From Prochlorococcus marinus XMU1411 (GTDB lineage: Bacteria; Cyanobacteriota; Cyanobacteriia; PCC-6307; Cyanobiaceae), in NCBI RefSeq assembly GCF_017696075.1, contig NZ_JAAORI010000003.1, forward strand, positions 496,001 to 560,000: DNA of 64,000 bases, in the 5' to 3' direction. Positions 1 to 8,877 of this stretch are shown here, piece by piece. Numbering within the stretch: the first letter of the stretch is position 1; the number at the start of each line of letters is the position of its first letter. A program made the translations under genes and the position numbers. Under the pieces are notes generated by a model. That model made no database searches and was not told the DNA's origin. It worked only from the letters and a program-made list of their open reading frames with translations.

Positions 1-1010
1 ATCTTAAGATACTTCAACTTAATGATTTTAAAGATCCTGACGAATTTTTGAATAGTCATACTCCTGAAGACTATTTTAATTTAATTGATAATTCATCTTT
101 TTGGATTGATTGGGAGATTGATCAGATCTTTAAAGATAAAGATTTAACTAAGTCAGAAAATTTCCAGACTGTTACTTCTTCATTGGTTAAACTCTTGAGC
201 AAATTACCCCAATCGTCAACAAGAACGCATTACTTACAAAAAGTTTCTGAACGATTGAGTAAAGGACAAGCTAGGTTAGCTATACAGTTTGAACAAGATT
301 TAAGAAATCAAGTTAAGGGATTTCGTTGGCATGGTAGATCAAAAAAATTTGAACAACCAAATGAAATTTCTCGGCGTGAGAAAAATGAATCGGAAATAAT
401 CTTTTATTATTTGCATTGCCCTGATCTTCGGCTATTTATTCGTGATGAATTTCTCAAAAGAGAAATTAATAGTTTTAATACTAATTATATTCAAGATTTA
501 TGGGAAGCTATTTCTAAAATCGAAGAAAATAAATTGGGTTTAAATTATTTAAATGAATTAAAACAATCAAATAGTCAAAATCTTCATAAAGATTTTTCTT
601 CTATTGACTTGATTTCACTTCTTGCTGATTACTTAACTCTTTATAATCCTGAATCATTAAATAAAATTAATAATTTTGTTAATCCAGATGAGTTGTTTTT
701 AACATTGCTCAGTAATCCTAAAGATAATTTACTCGGAACTTTATCACTTCTTGAGAAATATAATTCTTTAAAAAGATGTAGACATTTGATTGAATCTTGG
801 GGATCACAAAGATTAAAAACTTTAGAAAATTGTATATCCATCTTAATTGATAATCCTTCTTCAGGTGTCTCAGGCACTAATAAAGAGATAGATGATCTTT
901 TTAATGATTTAAACTCAGATGCGATTAAATTCCAGGAATTATATTATTTAGAAAGACAACATATAAATTTTTTAGATAAACAACGCTGTGGTAATTTTAT
1001 TGCTAGTTAA
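1..1010 (+). CDS. dnaG: DNA primase DnaG, C-terminal part (5' end outside window)
   Basis: Makes RNA primers for replication and works with the DnaB helicase. The frame is open from base 3 to the stop at 1008-1010, so the gene enters from outside the window and the TTG at 48 is internal. The first visible residues (LQLNDFKDPDEFL) resemble the end of the TOPRIM catalytic domain, where DPDE-type motifs occur. The rest is a long helical region ending in a Leu/Asn/Glu-rich part that should hold the helicase-binding domain. About 335 residues are visible, with zinc finger and most of the catalytic core missing at the edge. The next gene is convergent and starts 17 bp away. The call rests on recognised similarity to cyanobacterial DnaG and is fairly secure. 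Confidence 0.85.
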   Translation, partial: LKILQLNDFKDPDEFLNSHTPEDYFNLIDNSSFWIDWEIDQIFKDKDLTKSENFQTVTSSLVKLLSKLPQSSTRTHYLQKVSERLSKGQARLAIQFEQDLRNQVKGFRWHGRSKKFEQPNEISRREKNESEIIFYYLHCPDLRLFIRDEFLKREINSFNTNYIQDLWEAISKIEENKLGLNYLNELKQSNSQNLHKDFSSIDLISLLADYLTLYNPESLNKINNFVNPDELFLTLLSNPKDNLLGTLSLLEKYNSLKRCRHLIESWGSQRLKTLENCISILIDNPSSGVSGTNKEIDDLFNDLNSDAIKFQELYYLERQHINFLDKQRCGNFIAS

Positions 1011-1026
1011 CATATTTTATTTAAAT

Positions 1027-1494
1027 CTATAGACAGTATTTTTTAATCATATTTTTTACCTTTTTGGGCTTATCTTCAAGAATATAAGCTTCTACTTCTT
1101 TTGCATAAGTTCCAGAAAAATTGGATGTAGAGAACATTAATGATCTCATCTTACTTTGATGTAATTTAGTTTCTAAATTTTTTATATCCCCAACTATCTT
1201 ATTGTCGTTACATTTTTGTATAGCATGAGTAGCTTCGTGTCTTAATGCTTTTCTTATCGCCAATTCTGTTTTGAAATTATCTTTGTTCGGTAGCCGCTTT
1301 TTATTTCTATAATTCGTTTTCCTTTTTGCATTTTCAGTACATATTATTATTTTATTTTCTACAAAATTATGTAGTCCTTTTATTTCTTTATTTAAGAGAC
1401 ATTCAATTTTATTTTCTTCAACTATGTAGTTTGCCTTTATTAATAAGTCAAGAATCTCTTTATCTAATTTGCTTAAAAATATAATAAATTCCAT
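1027..1494 (-). CDS. Small HExxH putative zinc metalloprotein downstream of umuC
   Basis: I do not recognise the family with certainty. The 155-residue protein has a clear HEATH motif at residues 86-90 (ALRHEATHAIQKC), the form of a zincin zinc site, and acidic residues E133/E135 in AKEVEAYILE that could supply a third ligand. It is Lys-rich, has no signal peptide or membrane segment, and contains five Cys. The layout (HExxH, linker of about 45 residues, then an E-rich helix) resembles the M76/ATP23 or SprT-type metalloproteases only loosely. It starts 9 bp after the umuC stop on the same strand, so it is probably co-transcribed with umuD-umuC and may be DNA-damage induced. ATG start. The function is inferred; protease activity is not shown. 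Confidence 0.6.
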   Translation of the reverse strand: MEFIIFLSKLDKEILDLLIKANYIVEENKIECLLNKEIKGLHNFVENKIIICTENAKRKTNYRNKKRLPNKDNFKTELAIRKALRHEATHAIQKCNDNKIVGDIKNLETKLHQSKMRSLMFSTSNFSGTYAKEVEAYILEDKPKKVKNMIKKYCL

Positions 1495-1503
1495 TTTATT
1501 TTT

Positions 1504-2790
1504 TTAATTTAATATAGTCGGGATCTGTTTTATATCAGTTGTAGATGAGCGACTTAAGAAATTCTTATTCATCGTCCAACTTTTTGGCGTTTTTGTGATA
1601 GCCCATGTAATTGCATTGTTATTAAATCTTTTATTTAATAAATCAATAGTCCTCATGAGATTTACTGATTTGTTTAGGTCTTTCTGAGATTTGTAATTGA
1701 TAACTGATTGCTGTAAATATTCGCTATTAGTTAAATCCTGCATTAGAACACCAGCTTTTGAAAATTTATAATCAGGATTGTAAATTTCTTTAGATAATTC
1801 AACTACTATTTTTAAAATGCTGTTTGTGTCGTCTGTTGCATTTGTAAGTTTTCTATGAGCACTTCTTTGATAATTTTGATTTGAATATTTACTGGTCCTG
1901 GCAAATACTCTAATATTAGATGATTGCAAATTCTGACTTCTCATTTTTTCAGATGCTTTTATTGCGTGAGTTGCCAGTGCTTGAGTTAAGTCTTCTAATT
2001 TTGTAACAGGAGTACCGAAACTCCTGCTTACCTGAATTTCTTTTTTTGATTTATTGTGTTTTTCTATAGGCAGACATTTATACCCTTTCAGTTCTAATTG
2101 CAATCTTTTTCCTACTATGCCTAGTTTCTTGATGATTTCATTTTCTTCCATATCTTTTAATTCTCTAGCATTTTTAATACCTTTACTTTGCAACCAATTA
2201 GAGGTTTGTTTGCCAACCCCCCATATCTTATCTACACTAATTCTTTTTAAATAATTATTCTCATTTCTGGTTCTAGCTAAATCAAATATTCCAGCTGAAT
2301 AATCAATATTTTTAGCTAATTTATTAGCGATTTTTGCTCTTACTTTATTTTCTCCTATTCCTACTGTTATGGTAATCCCTAGATTCTGATATATTAATGA
2401 TCTTATGTTTCTTGCCCAAGGATATAGATTTTTGTCATTAGGTCTAGAAATTGAGATAAATGCTTCGTCAATAGAATAAATTTCTATTCCGTCACAGTGG
2501 TTTTTTAGTAAATTCATAAGCCTTCTGCTCATATCGCCGTAAAGCGAGTAGTTTGAGCTTAATACTGCTACATCTAATTTATTTAATTTTTCTTTGACCT
2601 TAAAATAAGGAGTTCCCATTTTAATTTTTAAAGCTCGCGCTTCAGGACTTCTCGCAATGATACATCCGTCATTATTAGATAAAATTACTACTGGTTTATT
2701 TCTTAAATTAGGATTAATATTTTGTTCACATGAGGCATAAAAATTATTAGCATCTATAAGAGCTATAGCATCAATACTTGAAACTCTCAT
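1504..2790 (-). CDS. umuC: DNA polymerase V catalytic subunit UmuC (Y-family)
   Basis: Error-prone translesion polymerase that copies past damaged bases together with processed UmuD. At 428 aa it has the usual UmuC length. Palm-domain residues are intact: D13 in IALIDANNFYASCE and D108-E109 in YSIDEAFI, the metal ligands of Y-family polymerases. The helix-hairpin-helix thumb region (VDKIWGVGKQTSNWLQ) and little-finger domain follow. The ATG start overlaps the end of umuD by 4 bp, so the two are translationally coupled. A small HExxH protein follows on the same strand. The context and a LexA-like site before umuD suggest SOS control. The gene appears complete and functional. Confidence 0.95.
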   Translation of the reverse strand: MRVSSIDAIALIDANNFYASCEQNINPNLRNKPVVILSNNDGCIIARSPEARALKIKMGTPYFKVKEKLNKLDVAVLSSNYSLYGDMSRRLMNLLKNHCDGIEIYSIDEAFISISRPNDKNLYPWARNIRSLIYQNLGITITVGIGENKVRAKIANKLAKNIDYSAGIFDLARTRNENNYLKRISVDKIWGVGKQTSNWLQSKGIKNARELKDMEENEIIKKLGIVGKRLQLELKGYKCLPIEKHNKSKKEIQVSRSFGTPVTKLEDLTQALATHAIKASEKMRSQNLQSSNIRVFARTSKYSNQNYQRSAHRKLTNATDDTNSILKIVVELSKEIYNPDYKFSKAGVLMQDLTNSEYLQQSVINYKSQKDLNKSVNLMRTIDLLNKRFNNNAITWAITKTPKSWTMNKNFLSRSSTTDIKQIPTILN

Positions 2791-3203
2791 AAATAGCTAT
2801 GTATTGAATAAATAACAACTCCCCATATCTGTACATCAATATGGTTTTTAAATCTAAAATCAGGATAATTATGATTTTCTGCTTTTAAATATAATTCATC
2901 ATTTTTTATAGATAATCTTTTTATTGTAAATTCCCCGTCTATCATTGCAATGACAATATTCCCTGGCTTGGCTATTAAACTCTTGTCTACTATTATTAAA
3001 TCTTTATCTTTAATTCCTGCATTTATCATTGAGTCACCTTTAACTCTAAGAAAAAAAGTGCTAAACGGATTAGATATTAAATGTTCATTTAAATCAATAT
3101 TTTCTTCCGTATAGTCATCTGCGGGAGAAGGAAATCCTGCAGATATCGAATCATTTAATAAGGGAATTCTGAACTTTTTAGTAGTTGAATTAATGAAATC
3201 CAA
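2787..3203 (-). CDS. umuD: UmuD, self-cleaving LexA-like S24 peptidase, pol V accessory subunit
   Basis: UmuD cleaves itself on RecA filaments and the product activates UmuC. The 138 residues match the usual size. The cleavage site is the A22-G23 bond in SISAGFPSPADDY, the nucleophile is S58 in VKGDSMINAGI, and the general base is K95 in FTIKRLS. The spacing matches E. coli UmuD (C24-G25, S60, K97). The only possible start is TTG at 3203, because an in-frame TAA lies two codons upstream. The start is only 13 bp downstream of a LexA-like palindrome, so transcription probably begins very close to the start codon. First gene of the umuD-umuC-HExxH unit. Confidence 0.92.
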   Translation of the reverse strand: MDFINSTTKKFRIPLLNDSISAGFPSPADDYTEENIDLNEHLISNPFSTFFLRVKGDSMINAGIKDKDLIIVDKSLIAKPGNIVIAMIDGEFTIKRLSIKNDELYLKAENHNYPDFRFKNHIDVQIWGVVIYSIHSYL

Positions 3204-3216
3204 GACTTAAATTAAT

Positions 3217-3230
3217 AGTATATATGTACT
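3217..3230 (-). promoter_or_regulatory. Candidate LexA (SOS) operator upstream of umuD
   Basis: The 14 bases AGTATATATGTACT form a palindrome apart from one mismatched pair (C/T against A/G). They match the published cyanobacterial LexA consensus RGTAC-N3-DGTWCB at all but one position. The site is 13 bp before the umuD start and would overlap the core promoter. Binding is inferred. AT-rich sequence makes chance partial matches common, but position and gene identity support it. Confidence 0.5.
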
Positions 3231-3302
3231 ATATAATAAAAATTTAAAAAATAGTTATTTATTAAAGTTTTATAGATTAATTTTATATTAAATCTAATCT
3301 TT

Positions 3303-3719
3303 TTAAGAACGATGGTAAGGGGTGTTGTTAGATATAGAGACAGCTCTATAGATTTGCTCGATTAGGATTAATCTGGCTAATTCATGAGGAAAAGTTAAAG
3401 GAGAGAGACTTAGTATAATATCTGAATTTTTTTTTATATCTGAACTAATACCATCAGTATCACCGATTAGGAAATTAATTTTTTTATTCTTAAAATTTAG
3501 GAGTAAAGAACATAGTTCAACTGAATTAAACTGTTTCCCTTCTTCGCTTAGGCAGATAATAATATTATTATTGGATCTAAGATTATTTAAATTAAAAGTC
3601 TTTAACTCATTAATCATAAGTTCAGGCATTCTTTTTTTGTATTGATTAATTCCATCTCTAATCCAAAGTTTCTTTATTTTGCCTATAGCATAAATTGCTA
3701 ATCTATTACTTTGAAGCAT
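3303..3719 (-). CDS. rlmH: 23S rRNA pseudouridine1915 N3-methyltransferase RlmH
   Basis: SPOUT methyltransferase that modifies 23S rRNA helix 69 on the assembled ribosome. Length 138 aa, near the family norm of about 155. The SAM-binding knot is seen in [11 protein letters not shown], and the C-terminus SNNTPYHRS carries the family's terminal PYHR signature, with [20 protein letters not shown] just before it. ATG start. A 109-aa Asn-rich protein lies upstream on the same strand, 19 bp away, so the two are probably co-transcribed. No oddities. Confidence 0.92.
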   Translation of the reverse strand: MLQSNRLAIYAIGKIKKLWIRDGINQYKKRMPELMINELKTFNLNNLRSNNNIIICLSEEGKQFNSVELCSLLLNFKNKKINFLIGDTDGISSDIKKNSDIILSLSPLTFPHELARLILIEQIYRAVSISNNTPYHRS

Positions 3720-3738
3720 AAGTAAATATTAAAACTAA

Positions 3739-4068
3739 TTATTCATCAAGAAGATAATTAAATTCATCATATAGTTCATCTTCGGTTGATAATCTCTTGG
3801 GAAAATTATCTTTTTTAGAATTCATATTAATGTGATTAATCTCACTTTTTCTTAGTGAATTATTAACATTAGAAGTCTCTTCTAAAGTATCTGAATTATC
3901 AATTAATGAATAAAAAATTTGATTGGGATCTTCTGAATTAAGTCGATTGGTGATTAAATTATCATTATTAGATATATTTGTGTTATTTATATTTGTACTT
4001 TCGTTATTTAAATTTTTCTTTTTTTTAAATTTATTGAGTTTATCTAAATTTTTTTTTGATAAGCTCAT
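3739..4068 (-). CDS. Asn/Ser/Lys-rich conserved-type hypothetical protein
   Basis: Not recognised as a named family. The 109-aa product is hydrophilic and low-complexity, with a Lys-rich N-terminus (LDKLNKFKKKKNLNN), an Asn/Ser-rich middle, and an acidic C-terminus (LSTEDELYDEFNYLLDE) that looks like the most constrained part. No membrane segment or signal peptide. It sits 19 bp upstream of rlmH on the same strand and 56 bp from the divergent ksgA. The gene order and clean ATG start make it a real gene. An intrinsically disordered protein with a short acidic binding tail is one reading, but the function is unknown. Confidence 0.6.
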   Translation of the reverse strand: MSLSKKNLDKLNKFKKKKNLNNESTNINNTNISNNDNLITNRLNSEDPNQIFYSLIDNSDTLEETSNVNNSLRKSEINHINMNSKKDNFPKRLSTEDELYDEFNYLLDE

Positions 4069-4124
4069 GATATAGAGTATTAAATAAATTCATATTTAAT
4101 TTAAACATATTATTTATCTTTTGG

Positions 4125-4949
4125 ATGAATTCTAAAAACTATCATCAAAAAAAAAGATTTGGACAACACTGGTTGGTAAATAAAAAAATATTAGAAAAAA
4201 TTAGAGAAATTGCTGTTCTTAATGAAAATGACTTTATTTTAGAAATTGGTCCTGGTAAAGGAGCTTTAACATCTAAGTTATTAGATTCAGAAATAAAAAA
4301 ATTACATGCGATTGAATTAGATAAAGATTTAATAAATTTATTAAATGATAAATTCAATAGTAATGAAAAGTTTTCACTGCAGCAGGGAGATATTCTTTCT
4401 GTAAATTTAGATTCGATTAATAAGAAGATTACAAAAGTGATTGCAAATATTCCTTACAATATAACTGGCCCAATATTGGATATTTTCATAGGTAGATTGG
4501 GCATTATAAAAAACTATAATTACGAAAAAATAATTTTTTTAATGCAGAAAGACGTTGTAGATAGGATTTTGTCAAAAGAAGGTAGTCCCAATGCTGGTGC
4601 GCTTAGTATAAGAATGCAACTTTTATCAAAAATAAAAAGAATATGTGATGTGCCGCCTTCATCATTTAATCCGCCTCCAAAAGTTTTTTCTTCTTTAGTA
4701 GTTTTCGAACCAATTAAAAATGATTTAAGATTAGATATTAGTCTAGAAAAATATATTGATAAACTTCTTCGAATTTCATTTAATTCAAGAAGAAAAATGC
4801 TTAGAAATACTCTTAATTCAATACTTTCAAATGAAGAACTAAATGAATTATCTGAATCTTCAAAAGTTTGTTTTAATTTAAGACCACAAGATATTTCAAT
4901 TGACCAATGGATTAAGCTTGCAGAAAATTGTATTAAAATTAAAAAATAA
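4125..4949 (+). CDS. rsmA: 16S rRNA dimethyladenosine transferase RsmA/KsgA
   Basis: Dimethylates the two adjacent adenosines near the 3' end of 16S rRNA during small-subunit maturation. The 274-aa protein has motif [15 protein letters not shown] (about residues 39-52), the acidic SAM-ribose motif AIELDKDL, and the catalytic NIPYNITGP (108-116), the N6-adenine methyltransferase NxPY form. The C-terminal rRNA-binding helical domain is present. The ATG at 4125 fits the family N-terminus (KRFGQHWL at 10-17). ispE follows after 12 bp, the pairing seen in many cyanobacteria. Confidence 0.96.
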   Translation: MNSKNYHQKKRFGQHWLVNKKILEKIREIAVLNENDFILEIGPGKGALTSKLLDSEIKKLHAIELDKDLINLLNDKFNSNEKFSLQQGDILSVNLDSINKKITKVIANIPYNITGPILDIFIGRLGIIKNYNYEKIIFLMQKDVVDRILSKEGSPNAGALSIRMQLLSKIKRICDVPPSSFNPPPKVFSSLVVFEPIKNDLRLDISLEKYIDKLLRISFNSRRKMLRNTLNSILSNEELNELSESSKVCFNLRPQDISIDQWIKLAENCIKIKK

Positions 4950-4961
4950 AAATTTAAGTAT

Positions 4962-5897
4962 ATGCAAGATTTAGCTAAAACGAAAATTAATATAAAATCT
5001 CCTGCCAAAATAAATTTGCACCTTGAAGTTATTGGTAAAAGAGAGGATGGATTCCATGAGTTAGCAATGATTATGCAAAATATCGATCTTTCTGATTATT
5101 TAGAATTTGAAATTAATAATAAAGGTTTAATTAAACTTGAGTCTGATTGTGATGATTTAAGCTTATCTGATGATAACTTAATTGTTAAATCTGCAAATCT
5201 ATTAAGGAAAAAATCAAATATAGATTACGGTGCGAATATATTTTTAAGGAAAAATATTCCAATTGGCGCAGGATTAGCTGGTGGATCCAGTAATGCAGCA
5301 GCAACATTAATTGGTCTTAATAAGTTATGGGATTTGAAGTTAGATCAAGAAACTCTATGTTCATTAGCATCAACTTTAGGATCTGATATTCCCTTTTTTA
5401 TAAATGGTGGTATTCAATTATGTTTTGGAAGAGGAGAAATTTTGGAGAAATTAGATTCAAACTTTGAATATGGAGTAATTCTTTTAAAAAATCCAAAAGT
5501 ATCAATATCTACAGCTCAAACTTATAAAAAATACAGTAATAGTTATTGTGATCAATATCTTAGTGATAGAGAAATGATTGAGAAGATAAGAAAAAATTTA
5601 AGAGATAATGTTTTAAATAACTTAAATTTTGATAATCAACACTTATCTATTAAAAATGATTTGCAGTTAATTGTTGAAAATGAAAATGATTCTGTAAAGC
5701 AGTCATTATATTTACTATCTAAATTAGAGAATTGTCTCACATTTTCAATGAGTGGATCAGGCCCTACATGCTTTGCACTTTTTAAAGATATAGAGACTGC
5801 TAAAAAAGAATTAACTGCAAATTATAAATTATTTAAAGATAAAGGTTACGATGCATGGGTTTGCACTTTCCTTGAAAAGGGAATAACATTCATTTAA
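4962..5897 (+). CDS. ispE: 4-diphosphocytidyl-2-C-methyl-D-erythritol kinase IspE
   Basis: ATP-dependent kinase of the MEP isoprenoid pathway, supplying carotenoid, phytol and quinone precursors. The 311-aa protein is a GHMP kinase: N-terminal SPAKINLHLEV (13-23), the phosphate-binding GAGLAGGSSNAAA (about 102-114), and C-terminal SMSGSGPTCFAL. Length is normal. It lies 12 bp after rsmA and 21 bp before a DUF3082 gene, so one transcript is likely. dxs of the same pathway is elsewhere in the window (28.5 kb). Confidence 0.95.
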   Translation: MQDLAKTKINIKSPAKINLHLEVIGKREDGFHELAMIMQNIDLSDYLEFEINNKGLIKLESDCDDLSLSDDNLIVKSANLLRKKSNIDYGANIFLRKNIPIGAGLAGGSSNAAATLIGLNKLWDLKLDQETLCSLASTLGSDIPFFINGGIQLCFGRGEILEKLDSNFEYGVILLKNPKVSISTAQTYKKYSNSYCDQYLSDREMIEKIRKNLRDNVLNNLNFDNQHLSIKNDLQLIVENENDSVKQSLYLLSKLENCLTFSMSGSGPTCFALFKDIETAKKELTANYKLFKDKGYDAWVCTFLEKGITFI

Positions 5898-5918
5898 ATT
5901 TTTAATAAAAAATTTATT

Positions 5919-6221
5919 GTGGTTGATAATAGTAACGAGAATATTGATAAAAACATTCCCGAAAAAGGGCCAATAAATTTTATTGTAGGATCATTAACAA
6001 GTTTTTTATTATTTATATTTTTTTATTTTTTAAGTAATAAAATTGCAATTTATTTTTCAGTACATAAACCATCTAATTCTTCTGAAATAGTCCAAAATAT
6101 TTCTTCAAGTATTAATACCTTAATAATTGGATTATCTTTTTTGCTAACTTTCTCTTTTGCTTTTATAGGTATAGGACTTTTTATTGTATTTATTCGCAGT
6201 TTTTTTCTGAAGAAAATTTGA
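5919..6221 (+). CDS. DUF3082-type two-TM membrane protein
   Basis: A 100-aa cyanobacterial-type membrane protein resembling the DUF3082 family. It has a hydrophilic acidic N-terminus (about 20 residues) and two strongly hydrophobic segments at about 22-47 and 68-95, joined by a Ser-rich loop. It starts with GTG at 5919, 21 bp after ispE, and appears to be the last gene of rsmA-ispE-DUF3082. The function is unknown. The family assignment is from recognition of pattern and context, with moderate confidence. Confidence 0.7.
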   Translation: MVDNSNENIDKNIPEKGPINFIVGSLTSFLLFIFFYFLSNKIAIYFSVHKPSNSSEIVQNISSSINTLIIGLSFLLTFSFAFIGIGLFIVFIRSFFLKKI

Positions 6222-6255
6222 ATTGCCAATATTATTAAGAAAACACTTTCTTTGA

Positions 6256-6351
6256 ATGTCTTTACATGACTTAGGCCTTTTAGTTCTTTTGCTGTCACCT
6301 GGAATGATTTTATCAATATTACTACTCATAACCTTCGCTGAAGGAGGTTGA
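6256..6351 (+). CDS. Candidate 31-aa single-TM small protein
   Basis: A short ORF begins at ATG 6256 and ends with TGA 6349-6351. Its product starts MSLHDLGLLVLLLSPG and continues with another hydrophobic run to ITFAEGG, giving one membrane span at about residues 6-27. It fits the otherwise empty gap between the DUF3082 gene and pdhB, on the same strand as both. Such size and hydrophobicity are typical of small thylakoid subunits, but I cannot match it to a known PsbX/PetL/PsaM-type protein. There is no good ribosome-binding site. Existence is uncertain. Confidence 0.45.
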   Translation: MSLHDLGLLVLLLSPGMILSILLLITFAEGG

Positions 6352-6400
6352 ATTATTCAAAGTGGTAGGATTATATATGTGATTAATTAGGTAATTAATT

Positions 6401-7384
6401 GTGGCTGGAACATTATTATTTAATGCTTTGAAAGAGGCAATTGATGAAGAAATGGCAAATGATGTAAATGTTTGCATTATGGGGGAAGATGTTGGTCAAT
6501 ATGGAGGATCTTATAAGGTAACTAAGGATTTATATGAAAAATATGGAGAGTTAAGAGTCTTAGATACTCCAATTGCAGAGAATAGTTTTACTGGTATGGC
6601 TGTGGGTGCAGCAATGACTGGGTTAAGACCAATAGTAGAAGGAATGAATATGGGTTTTTTGCTTTTAGCTTTTAATCAGATATCAAATAATATGGGTATG
6701 CTTAGATATACAAGTGGAGGAAATTATATAATACCAGCAGTAGTTCGAGGACCTGGAGGAGTTGGTCGGCAACTTGGTGCTGAGCACAGTCAAAGACTTG
6801 AAGCATATTTTCATGCAGTTCCTGGCATAAAGATTGTTGCATGTAGTACACCCACAAATGCTAAAGGTTTAATGAAAGCAGCTATAAGAGACGATAATCC
6901 GGTTCTATTTTTTGAACATGTTCTACTATACAATTTGTCTGAGGAATTACCTGAAGGGGATTATACATGCGCCTTAGATCAGGCTGACGTTGTTAAAGAA
7001 GGGAAAGATATTACTTTATTGACTTATTCAAGAATGAGACATCACTGCCTTAAAGCTGTTGAAGAATTAGAAAAAAAAGGAATAGATGTTGAGTTAATAG
7101 ATTTAATAAGTTTAAAACCATTTGATATGGAAACTATCTCAAAATCAATAAGAAAAACAAATAAAGTAATTATTGTTGAAGAATGTATGAAGACTGGAGG
7201 TATTGGTGCAGAATTAATTGCCTTGATAACAGAGGAGTGTTTTGATGATCTTGATGCCCGACCAATTAGATTATCTAGTCAGGATATTCCAACTCCTTAT
7301 AATGGAAATCTTGAGAATTTGACAATAATCCAACCACACCAAATAGTTGAAAAAGTTGAACACTTAATTAGTGGGAGTATATAG
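6401..7384 (+). CDS. pdhB: Pyruvate dehydrogenase E1 component, beta subunit
   Basis: Beta half of the thiamine-diphosphate E1 of the pyruvate dehydrogenase complex, converting pyruvate toward acetyl-CoA. The 327-aa protein has the family's [17 protein letters not shown] (about 28-44), the [20 protein letters not shown] block (52-71), and the C-terminal transketolase domain with [17 protein letters not shown] start at 6401. It is followed 1 bp later by secD, an arrangement that suggests coupled translation although the functions are unrelated. The alpha subunit is not in the window. Confidence 0.95.
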   Translation: MAGTLLFNALKEAIDEEMANDVNVCIMGEDVGQYGGSYKVTKDLYEKYGELRVLDTPIAENSFTGMAVGAAMTGLRPIVEGMNMGFLLLAFNQISNNMGMLRYTSGGNYIIPAVVRGPGGVGRQLGAEHSQRLEAYFHAVPGIKIVACSTPTNAKGLMKAAIRDDNPVLFFEHVLLYNLSEELPEGDYTCALDQADVVKEGKDITLLTYSRMRHHCLKAVEELEKKGIDVELIDLISLKPFDMETISKSIRKTNKVIIVEECMKTGGIGAELIALITEECFDDLDARPIRLSSQDIPTPYNGNLENLTIIQPHQIVEKVEHLISGSI

Positions 7385-7385
7385 A

Positions 7386-8855
7386 ATGAAAAGAAGGCAA
7401 GGTTGGCTTTTTTTTATTATATTTCTAATTACTTTATCTGTTTATCTATTAATAAATTATCCATTACAGTTGGGATTGGATTTAAAAGGTGGTTCTCAAC
7501 TTACACTACAAATTATTAAAGAGGAAGGAAAGGTAACAAAAGATGAACTTGATGCAGTTAATTCGGTTATAGATAGACGCGTTAACAACTTAGGGGTTTC
7601 AGAGTCAAACTTGCAAACCCTAGGTGGAGATCAATTGATTTTAGAATTACCTGGTGAACAAAATCCATTAGTTGCTTCAAGAGTTTTAGGTAAGACTGCT
7701 TTATTAGAATTTAGGACTCAAAAAGAAGGAACATCTATAGATTTAAAAACTCTGCAACTACAGAGATTGAGTATTAAAGAATTAATTGAACAATATTCCT
7801 TTGCAGAAAAAAGTCAAAATGATGATAATCTCTTAAAATTTATTCAAGATGAACTTAACGATATAGAGCAAGAATTGAATTACTCATCTACTAATAGTGA
7901 TTTATATGGGAAGTTAATTGAAATTAAAAAGTATGTTGATAAAGAAATTACAAATTTATTTATTAAAACAGATTTATCTGGTAAGGATCTAATTAACGCT
8001 GGAAGAAGACAAGAACAAACAAATAGTAATTGGGAAGTTTTATTAACTTTTAGTAATTCAGGAGGTGAAAAGTTCGCAGAAATTACAAAGTCTATTGCGG
8101 GCACTAATCAACTATTGGCTATCATTCTTGATGGCGAATCTATAAGTGAAGCCAGTGTTGGCAGTCAGTTTGCTAATACTGGGATAACAGGAGGATCAGC
8201 AACAATAAGCGGTAATTTTAGTGCTGAAAATGCTAGAGAATTAGAAGTTCAACTTAAAGGAGGGTCATTGCCATTGCCAATTGAAATAGTAGAAACTAAT
8301 ACTGTAGGGGCTCTGTTGGGATCTAAAAATATTTTAAAAAGTCTTTATGCAGCTATTAGTGGATTAATTTTTGTTGGTATATTTATGATTTTTAATTATA
8401 GAATTCTAGGTTTTGTTTCAGTTCTTTCTTTAGTACTTTATGGTTTCTTTAACTTAGCTCTATATTCTTTAATTCCTATAACTTTGACATTACCTGGAAT
8501 ATCTGGGCTTATACTTAGCATTGGTATGGCTGTTGATGCAAATATTCTAATATTTGAGAGAATCAGAGAAGAATTATATGACGGTAATACTCTTACAAGA
8601 TCTATTGATAGCGGTTTTCAAAGAGCTAATTCATCCATAGTTGATGGCCATATTACAACTCTACTAAGTTGTTTTGTATTGTTTTTATTAGGAACAAATT
8701 TTGTTAAAGGCTTTGCGGCAACATTAGGTATCGGAGTATTAATAAGCTTGTTTACCTCATTAAATTGTTCTAAAACTATTTTGAGATTTTTTACAACATA
8801 TCAATCTTTAAGACAAAAAAATCTCTATCTACCTAGGAATAATTTTTCAAATTAA
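7386..8855 (+). CDS. secD: Protein translocase subunit SecD
   Basis: RND-type accessory of the Sec translocon that uses the proton gradient to complete protein export across plasma and thylakoid membranes. I chose the ATG at 7386 (MKRRQGWLFF) over an upstream GTG at 7371 inside pdhB. The product is 489 aa. The first TM is at about 6-23, then the LGLDLKGGSQLTL signature, a periplasmic domain, and five C-terminal TMs including GMAVDANILIFERIREEL. A GGGAG about 9 bp upstream can serve as ribosome-binding site. secF follows 22 bp later. Confidence 0.95.
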   Translation: MKRRQGWLFFIIFLITLSVYLLINYPLQLGLDLKGGSQLTLQIIKEEGKVTKDELDAVNSVIDRRVNNLGVSESNLQTLGGDQLILELPGEQNPLVASRVLGKTALLEFRTQKEGTSIDLKTLQLQRLSIKELIEQYSFAEKSQNDDNLLKFIQDELNDIEQELNYSSTNSDLYGKLIEIKKYVDKEITNLFIKTDLSGKDLINAGRRQEQTNSNWEVLLTFSNSGGEKFAEITKSIAGTNQLLAIILDGESISEASVGSQFANTGITGGSATISGNFSAENARELEVQLKGGSLPLPIEIVETNTVGALLGSKNILKSLYAAISGLIFVGIFMIFNYRILGFVSVLSLVLYGFFNLALYSLIPITLTLPGISGLILSIGMAVDANILIFERIREELYDGNTLTRSIDSGFQRANSSIVDGHITTLLSCFVLFLLGTNFVKGFAATLGIGVLISLFTSLNCSKTILRFFTTYQSLRQKNLYLPRNNFSN

Positions 8856-8877
8856 ATTTTTTATTTCTAATTTTCCT

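Noticed and set aside
4520-5008. 162-codon minus-strand ORF across rsmA and ispE
   Set aside because: It spans two clear genes in antisense, with odd Phe/Ser-rich composition typical of shadow frames.
6341-6348. Perfect AAGGAGGT Shine-Dalgarno-like sequence
   Set aside because: No start codon at useful spacing opens a frame longer than a few codons; it encodes Glu-Gly-Gly at the end of the 31-aa candidate.
7371-7385. GTG 7371 as the secD start
   Set aside because: ATG 7386 gives the usual SecD N-terminus directly before the first TM and follows pdhB by 1 bp; the GTG would place extra codons inside pdhB.
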